Below, piece after piece: positions 56,231-64,000 of a stretch of DNA of 64,000 nucleotides; position 1 is the first letter of the stretch; each line of letters starts with the position of its first letter. The DNA is taken from positions 1,622,501-1,686,500 of the forward strand of contig JAUIRK010000097.1 of NCBI GenBank assembly GCA_030549495.1, written 5' to 3'. The position numbers were made by a program, and so were the translations under genes. The notes under the pieces were generated by a model. That model was not told the origin of the DNA. It saw only the letters and a program-made list of their open reading frames with translations, and ran no database searches. This DNA is from Nectonema munidae. Lineage: Eukaryota > Nematomorpha > Nectonematoida > Nectonematidae.

Positions 56231-59200
56231 ATTTCCTGTTCCTACACTACTAACTTGCAAAAGAGCACATTTCTCAATAGAGATGCCACAGATTGCGAGT
56301 ATGTTAAATTTTCTAACCCCCTCAAGTTGATAACATTGTAATATTTTTCAACCAATGGACGATTTATTTTTGAAACTGTCATTAGATGGCTTATTTAGTT
56401 TTTTTTGCGAGTGAGACATAGTCTAAAAAATGTAGTGTTATAGTAAGCAAAGTTTTGCTGCGTTTGTTCACAAGTTTCTAGCAATCCTGCATTAGTATTT
56501 GTTTAAAAGAATATATTTTGATGATAGCATTGAAAATTGTTTTCGATTAACATTGTAATATTCATCATTATTGTATATTTGATAAAAATAAATAAATTTT
56601 AAGTCCTAGGAAACAAGATTCATTTTCCAACATGTTCCCATATTGTAACAGTGGGACAGCATGTTTAGTGAGGAATATAAAATTTTATTTATTAATGGCA
56701 AATTATTGATCTCTAATTATAGGGTGGGCAAATAGACTGTCTTTTAGTCATGCATTTGTAATTTAATATTAGCTCAGTTGGTATTTTAAAAATGTGTACA
56801 TATAGAGATTACGGTAATGAAAATAGCGTTATTATGCATATAGTTGCTTGAAAAACGGGGAATTTTTTCCCAATTTAGTTATTAGTGACTTAAGTGTTTC
56901 GTTTGGCGGTTCAGATTCTGACCCCTATGCTGTGTGTTCCACATGAATCATTCAGATCAAGATGAAACCATGTACTTTCCCGTGCAAACCACTTTTGAAC
57001 TATTTTCATCTTCATGTGTAATTTTTTGGATGATTAATCTAAATATTGATTTGAACAGTATTCATGAGCCCTCTTGAACTTCCTTTTCGTATCTCGAATG
57101 ATTTTTAGTTTTTAGTAATACGTTCCTAACTTGAAAACTTTTGGGCACAATGGATGTATTTAAAAATGATTATAAGTTCTTTTACGAATATTTAATATGT
57201 TCTAATTTTGTGTCATTATCGAAAGGTATTTGTATGAATGAATGGGGTGCTATTCTATGAAGAAGGTCGCTTGAAGTCATTTTGATTGATGAAAACTGCA
57301 CAAATTATCCCTATAAATTATACGACACTTTGCCTTGAAATTAAATATTTATATCGCTATCCCTGTATTACAAGTGAAAAAAATTAGTATTCAAAGATGT
57401 TCTTAAAATTATTATGCTGTTTTTATAAAATGCTAAAAAAAAAAGAGTCAAGCCTTTAGAAGACTTCTTCTACACGCTTTTATGTTTCAGCATAGTATTG
57501 CGTCCTTGTGAAAAACACTAAAAATGTATTTCCTATATCCTTCAAGAAACCAGGAGGATGGATATTCGATGGGGATTATTGCATCATGTTTCCTTTCATC
57601 TCTATCGTGCTGTGAGTGAGGTTTCCTACAGTATATAGACTATAGAGAGAGAGGCTTGTGTTTAAATTTAATTCCACCCTCATTTTTAAAGGAACATTTC
57701 TTTTTTTTTTAAGATATCAAATTGAAATGTGTTTTGCTTTTTCTTATTATTGATTTTCTATCAATAATAATCTTGAAGATTAAGGAATGATGTTAACCTC
57801 TTTTCAAAATATATCCAGTTGTCAATGTGTGATTAGCCTATTCGTTACAAAACGCGCGTTTCCAATATGAGTGACGCGCTCATTTTTTTAAAGTAGGCGT
57901 GTTCGCTCTAAAACGCATGCTTACTTTTTGTATTTTCATTATTAACATTATTAACATTTGTTAATAAATTAACATTATTATTTTATCATTCGTTTATTCT
58001 GAAATACTTAGAGTTAATTATTTGCAATAAACGCGCCAACGTTCTAATGCGGGTTCGTGGCTTGGTCCGCGCCATCAGTCTTACAACGTATAATAAGAGA
58101 AGCGCATGAGAGAAACTCCGAATTTTAAATGGATTGAAAAGGAGAAAAGATGTCATATGAGCTACATCGCCAAACTTTGACTACAGGGGGATGGGGCAAT
58201 GGCAAAAATGATTTAATGGTGCCTGGGCTATAAGAAATTGCATACATTTATATATTTCAAGGGCATTCCAAGGGGGAGGGGGGATAAAAAAAGAATTTAT
58301 TATTCATCCTAAAAAAGAAGAATTTATAACTGTTTGTAAACTAGGTTTCATTCAAAATTTGGATGTGTTTAGAATCTTACATTTTATTTTGTTAGTAAAA
58401 TCCAAAGTATATATATACCAAGGAAAGTTTAAATTACTTTTCGTAAATTTTTGGGAATAAGAAAACTACAAATTTGCAACCGAATGAGGCCAAAGAGGCA
58501 AATGATATTCAAGAATTCAATTTTCAATCTGTTTTAATCTCAAATTATACTATAGTCAAGTTTTTTAGTAATCATAACCATTTTTCTTCGCTCTTTTAAG
58601 TGTTCACCTAGTGGGAATTTTGCATTTAATCAAAAGTAACAAAAAGCTAAATATTAATATATTGACATAAAAATGGTGGAATATTATTGTATTAATATAA
58701 AAATGGTAAAAAAATTTGAAAATCTTTTTAAGGATGGATTTAAAATAAAGATAAATCTACATTTAATCTGTAAAGAAAGGTAAAGAAAAAAAGCTAATGT
58801 AAAACGTTCATTTCATTTGTGAATCGTATGGAAAAGGGGATTCTAGTCAGCTCTGAAAAGATATTGTGGGCGCTAAGAAAGAATAAACACATAAATGTCA
58901 AAAATGTGAAAGATAAAAAGAGGAATTTGTAATAAATTCTTGTATACTATCAAAAATATTATTCAATTATCTGTCAACAAAATTAATTCCCAAAAGAAGG
59001 AGGAAGACATCGTTGCATCCAAGAAGAAATTAGACTTCTTGTACTCATTTAATGCCCGATGCAATGTTTGATTAATTAAAATTTTGTAAACACTCCATAG
59101 TTTATCGAGTACACATTGAGAGATTCGGCATTTTGAACATTTTAAGAATGAATTTTTAATAGGAAAAAATCAATGACAATACGCTTATAATATGCATTTA

Positions 59201-61150
59201 CATCAGAAACTTTCAGCTGTAATGAAAAATGTCAAAGGCCAGCATCATTTATAGATTCACTGAAAGTGGTTAAACTAACTTAAGTTAAGACATCATGTTT
59301 AGCACAATACTGGAAACTTCATCGAATGTAGATAACTCTTATTAATCGGCTAAAGACTAAATTTAAGTATTGAGTCACCTTAAATAAAAATGTGATGTGC
59401 CTATAAATTCTTTTTAGTACAAATCTTGTGCTTGGCATTAGATATCGTTTTGATCGTGCTGCTCATCAAGCTCTTAAACTTATATTTTTGAAATTCATTC
59501 CTTAAAATTTTTTGAGTTAACACGTGGAAGTAATGATTAGTTCTATGTTATTTAAAATTTGAGAAAAATTTGTCCAAACAAAAAGTTATCTATAGGGTGG
59601 TAGGTATCCTCCAAAATAACTTTAAAAGTCTTCAAAATTCTTACATGGTTTTGTTAAGTCAAAAAATAGTAAAATTTTGGTAAGAATGCATTACCAGTGT
59701 AAAAAAGCGCTAGAACAAAAATTCGATCATCTCCTTCCAAAGAATTAAGGAAATGTGCTCTTGTAAGAGAAGTAATAAAAAAAAAGAAGGTAATAATGAC
59801 GTTTGCGATAATGATGACGACTATGCTGATGAGCGGGATGATGGATGATGTTGAGAGAGATAAGGGTAAGTGGCAGAAAGAAGACGCACTAATTATATTT
59901 TAATAACATTAGCCGCGTTTATTATTATTAAGAATTTTATGATATAACTGTGTTTTTTAATTATAATACCACGTATAATGATGATGTAATGAGTTTTTTC
60001 CTTTAAATGTCATAGAGATAGGTGGTATGTGAGTTTGCTATATTTTTAAACGCGCTTACGATTACAACACTAAGTAGTGGAGATAAAGGCATGTTTTCTC
60101 TGCATCGAAAAGGTTTTCTTTGAATTTCCCTGAAACTCTTTGATTGACAGAGTGGAGAAATGCATTTCTACTTGAGAAAGCGTATTTTCGAAAAATGTAA
60201 TAAATTTCTCTACTCACTCTTTCAAGGTTTATTTTTGCAAGTTAGATATTTAATTACGTGAACCAATCAAATCTAGCGATTGCACACATAGCATTACTTG
60301 CGTGTATACTGTATATCCACTCATATATACTAGTGGTTTCTTCATTACTATTCCTATCTCAAAAATATGCGTTCTTTCATCTATCTCCAACTTTCTAAAC
60401 GAAATTACAGGGGTGTTGAGAAAAGTAGCGACTGATATTCCGTAGAAAATTGCGAAATTATATAATACTAAAAAATGTGAAAAGGTTCTAATCTCCATAA
60501 CTCTAATTCTCAGAATTTAAATTATTTCGCCATATTTTGTAAAAAACCGTAGGAGAGAATAAAAGACCTAAAAGGGGTAGGCAACAAATATTTGCTTTTG
60601 TATAAATTTCGATTCTAGAAAAAAGCTTTATCGACAAAAAACTGAGAAAGAAATGTGTGGAATATGGAGGTGTACACTGTACGTATCATATATATGAATG
60701 AGGTACAAATGTATCCATACATACACCGCCATGCTTCCTTACTTTTTTCTGGATAAAGATATTTTGTAAATTCAATATAAACCCGAAATAAAATATTTAT
60801 TCCTTAAAATCTTTGTACCTTTAATCTATACATTCATATCAAAATGGGACAGCCTATTATTCAATTTCAAATATATATATATATATATATTACATTATTT
60901 TTTATCATCTTTTACTTTGCTATAATTCTTTTTTATTTTAATGGCTTTATCACTATGGAAAGGGAATTTGTTTAAATGACTTAGTTATTCCTAAAAAGAT
61001 TGAAAAGTATTGATCAATAACTATAACTACCAGTAATTATTTTTGCTTCATAAGAGAAAAAGTTTGACCTTGAAATTTTTGACACTACTTTCAAAAAGAT
61101 GGGAAATTTGTAGCTTACTTTGCTAGATTTATGATAAACATTCTCCTTTT
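56231..61150. other. AT-rich sequence, no gene recognised
   Basis: A CpG-containing stretch lies at 57850-58080 and a G-rich run near 58270. A GATGA-rich patch at 59800-59870 ends in GTAAGT but shows no protein motif. This could be an intron of a gene starting at 56188. Confidence 0.3.
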
Positions 61151-61164
61151 TAAGCCATAAAACG

Positions 61165-61293
61165 CTAAGAGGGCCAGAATTTTTAAGAGTAATCATCGTC
61201 GGCCTTCTTTGTCAATCGGATTTTATGATATTTAAATCAAGCAATTTTCATTTCTTGTGAGACCAGTGTCATACTTATCTTACAAAGGGTTAA
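61165..61293. mobile_element. TTAA-type MITE, relative of 5833-5962
   Basis: It shares GGGCCAGAATTTTTAAGA, AATCATCGTC, AAGCAATTTTCATTTCTTG and ACAAAGGGTTAA with the copy at 5833-5962. The left TTAA is lost. Confidence 0.6.
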
Positions 61294-61384
61294 TAATATA
61301 CATCGAATATATTCATATTATGAAAATATACATATTTTAACTTTTTATATTTTTGACTTTTATCTTTCTCTATATCTATACGTG

Positions 61385-61530
61385 AGTAAGGTTGATTAAA
61401 TACTGGATTTCGATAACACAAGGTCAAGGGTTCGATCCTGCAGCAAGCCTACTTTCCTCATAGTTTGATAAAAGTGGCGCAATTGTGCATTCTCGATGAA
61501 AACACCCACGCTACCTTTACCTTTAATGAA
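61385..61530 (+). mobile_element. tRNA-derived SINE, family 1
   Basis: Box B-like GGGTTCGATCCTG, then CATAGTTTGATAAAAGTGG, GATGAAAACACCCACG and CTACCTTTACCTT. Confidence 0.6.
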
Positions 61531-61759
61531 AAAAATAAGAAATCAATCATAATGTCAGAATTCATAATCCTGAATAAAGGACGTTATGGATGCCACATAT
61601 TCGAAATTTTTTTCACAATTGTCCAAAATCTAAACGCCTTTATACGGATCAAATAATAAAAAAAATTAACCATTATTAAAAGTTGGTCAATCTGTTTATA
61701 ATTAACTGGTTTCTCAATGTAGTAATTATATTACTTGTGGTTATAAATCATTTTAAATA

Positions 61760-62950
61760 GGGTGTCCACAAAGTCTTTAGACACATTTATAAATTCATTA
61801 AAAAATTTTAAGAAGTGCTATCAAAATAATTCTTTTTACATATTAAACAGTTGTTATTAAAGTTTTTAGTAATATTACTTTTTTTTTATTTCAGAGACAA
61901 ATTATATAAATAAAATAATTGATTTCCAAACCTTTTTGAAGATGACTACTCCACAAGAAAAAGCACGATGTGTTTCTTGGTTTATCGAAACAAAATCTGA
62001 TATTCAAACACAAAGAAATTACACAACTAAATATGCAAAACAAGCTCCAGCACGGCAGTCGATTCGCAATCGGCATAAACAGTTTATGGAAACTGGAACG
62101 TTGTTACATAAACCGAAAAGTGGAAGGCCAAGAATTTCTGAAGAAGACATCGAGCGTATTCGTCAATCATTTATTCGGAACCCAAATAAGTCCACCAGCA
62201 CTGCTTCTATTCAGCTGCAATTAGCAAGATTAACAATTGATAAAGTTCTTCATAACAATTTGAGGCTTTATGCGTACAAAATTCAATCATTGAAAGCACT
62301 AAACCCGATGACAAACCGAAGCGAAAAGAATTTGCTCTTAACATTTTGAAAAAAATCGAAGAGAATGGTGACTTTCTCAACCTCATTTGCTTTAGCGATG
62401 AAGCAACTTTTCGTGTGTCTGGAAAGCTTAACAAACATAATGCAAGAATTTGGGAAATTGAAAACCCACACGTTATTAGAGAACAAGAATGTGACAGCCC
62501 AAAGGTTAATATGTTGTGCCGACTTTTGTGTAACAAAGTTATTGGACCATTTTTCTTTGAGGAAAATATAATAACAGCAAATATTTACCTTGATACGCTA
62601 ACCGAATATGTGACACCACTATTAGAAGAATTCCAGCCACATATCTTCTTTCAGCAAGATCAAGCGCCGCCTCATTGGGGAATAGAATTCATGAATTTTT
62701 GGATAAAAAAATTTCCTGCACGCTGGATTGGAAGAGATGGTCCCCGGATACCCTTGGATTTTTTCTTGTGGCGCTACGTGAAAGATGTTGGGTATCGCAC
62801 CAAAGTAAAAGTCATAAGTGATAAGAAAGAATAACTGCTGCTGTGGAGACAATTGATAAAAAATGTTAAGAAGACGTGGACTGAAATAGAATATCGTTTT
62901 AGATGTCCTCCGTGCTACAAATAGGGCTCATAAAGAAATTTATTAATGCG
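61760..62950 (+). mobile_element. mariner/Tc1-type element, right end lost
   Basis: The left terminal repeat GGGTGTCCACAAAGTCTTTA follows a TA at 61758-61759. No reverse complement of it was found downstream, so the right end is missing or replaced. It contains a broken transposase. The right limit is approximate. Confidence 0.7.
61942..62834 (+). pseudogene. mariner-like transposase, inactivated
   Basis: The start at 61942 (MTTPQEKARCVSWF) opens a helix-turn-helix DNA-binding region with KSGRPRISEEDIERI near 62115. A frameshift near 62320 leads to the frame ending at 62834 with the first catalytic Asp in CFSDEATF near 62395 and the second in FFQQDQAPPHW near 62655. The third should lie in an SPDLTPLDFF-type motif, but the sequence runs GPRIPLDFFLW, as if a few residues carrying it were deleted. 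The protein would cut and paste the element at TA sites; this copy cannot. Confidence 0.8.
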
Positions 62951-64000
62951 TTGAATAAAAACTTGACTATTTAAACTTAAATTGACTTATTTAATTTGAT
63001 TACCTAATTTTGATTGACTATATACTTGACATTATTTAAACATATTTTTTAAATTGTCAATCCCAGAAAAAGCAGAAGGCATTTCCTGATTTGATATAAA
63101 AGTCATTAAAAAGATTTAGTCATTTAAAACTAAGGAGAAATTGGATGAAAGCGGTTTAACTCTAGAATTTATTGGCGAATAAGGATGGGATCAAATAAGT
63201 TAAAAGTATTCTCTATCTCTTTAATCTCATAATAGGAGTTACGCGACTAGAATTTGTGTTTAAGACGAATGATAACAACAATTTCTTTGATTAAAAAAGT
63301 TTTTTGGATACAAACACTGCAAAAATGGAAATATACTTATTCATCTCAAATAAATATACAAAGATGAATGTGGCGAGAAAGTGACTTACTATGCCTGTAT
63401 ATACTTTTTCTCACATTTTGGCACCGATAAAGGATCGCGGTAAAAACGAAGTGTGCATTATTGCTCCAATCGTTGTTTCATTTATAGGTAAACTTCAATT
63501 TCTCTTTCATTAATTCTAGGTCAAGAATATTCGATTTAAATTCTCATCATCTATCATTCATTCTAATGAGATCCTGTCATATACATCCAAGCCATTCAGA
63601 GAATACTATAATCACATTTCACTTTAAAAGAATATACGAATACACAATATATAATAATACACGTATATATATATATGTCTGTCTGTGTAATTACTATTGA
63701 TTACTACGATTATCCTATTTACTTCTTGAATAGCTGATGTTTTGGCAACCATTTATGCTGAAACAAAAATCCAAAATACTTCCTTAACATTTATTTATAT
63801 TTGAACAAGGATTAAGACTACGATTTATATAGGGATTTTGGTAGTGGCGTAACAAGAGGGAGGGCCAAGCAGGATCCACAGTGTATTTGTATATATTATA
63901 TCATTTGCAAAACAATTAATATGGACATTAAAATTGTAATAATGGGTGCTCTACAGTTTGTCTTTTTATTTTGCATTCAAACATACGCGTAGTATATATA
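62951..64000. other. AT-rich sequence, no gene recognised
   Basis: No supported feature. A GTGGCGTAAC word at 63844 resembles the tip of a hAT MITE, but no partner end was seen. Confidence 0.3.

Noticed and set aside
59770..59872. GATGA-rich patch ending in GTAAGT
   Set aside because: Low-complexity acidic or Met-rich translation in any frame; a good donor alone is not enough.
63842..63885. GTGGCGTAAC word like a hAT MITE tip
   Set aside because: No matching opposite end or duplication in the window.

Overview
The window reads as AT-rich nuclear DNA from an invertebrate animal, most likely an arthropod. Introns have GT-AG borders, polyadenylation signals are present, tRNA-derived SINEs are scattered through it, and nearly every animal transposon class appears. 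A caligid copepod (sea louse) would fit the base composition and repeat load, but that is only a guess. No bacterial features, tRNA genes, rRNA genes or CRISPR arrays were seen.

Cellular genes are few. (1) Two exons (187-336 and 8228-8421, +) end a four-transmembrane protein gene whose start lies left of the window. (2) A complete paralogue on the other strand has three exons (52593-52185, 49821-49672, 46908-46709). Both copies share a 150-base middle exon, phase-1 introns and the same last-exon motifs, and they point tail-to-tail across about 38 kb of transposon debris. (3) An intronless ALG3-like mannosyltransferase of the N-glycosylation pathway lies at 8625-9881 (-), its stop about 200 bases from the stop of gene 1. 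(4) A CpG-rich block near 56 kb carries a possible signal-peptide first exon.

From 11.0 to 23.1 kb lies an endogenous copy of the large (L) polymerase gene of a mononegavirus (rhabdovirus-like order). It is broken by several frameshifts and truncated before the methyltransferase end. A 6.4 kb piggyBac element sits in it at a TTAA site (13633-13636 and 20025-20028). A 3 kb Mutator-like element with a FLYWCH-type finger and an intron-rich transposase gene sits in turn inside the intron of the piggyBac transposase. Right of this, the last part of the viral sequence is present three times in sense/antisense/sense order, so a transcript could fold into a long hairpin of viral sequence.

From 23.7 to 30.4 kb is a second nest: a piggyBac relic, split by a hAT element (25116-30269), which is split by a second hAT-type element (26888-29898), which holds a SINE, minisatellites and a hAT MITE. 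Target-site duplications mark three of the levels. From 31.5 to 35.5 kb a 5'-truncated LINE and a SINE with a matching 3' tail sit side by side at the same short target. From 36.4 to 43.1 kb are an old and a younger Ty3/Gypsy-type LTR retrotransposon. The left end holds a Mutator-like relic next to an OTU cysteine-protease-like sequence (2843-4955, -). The right end holds a mariner-like relic (61760-62950). The long stretches from 43 to 46.6 kb, 52.6 to 55.7 kb and 56.3 to 61 kb are AT-rich DNA without a supportable gene.
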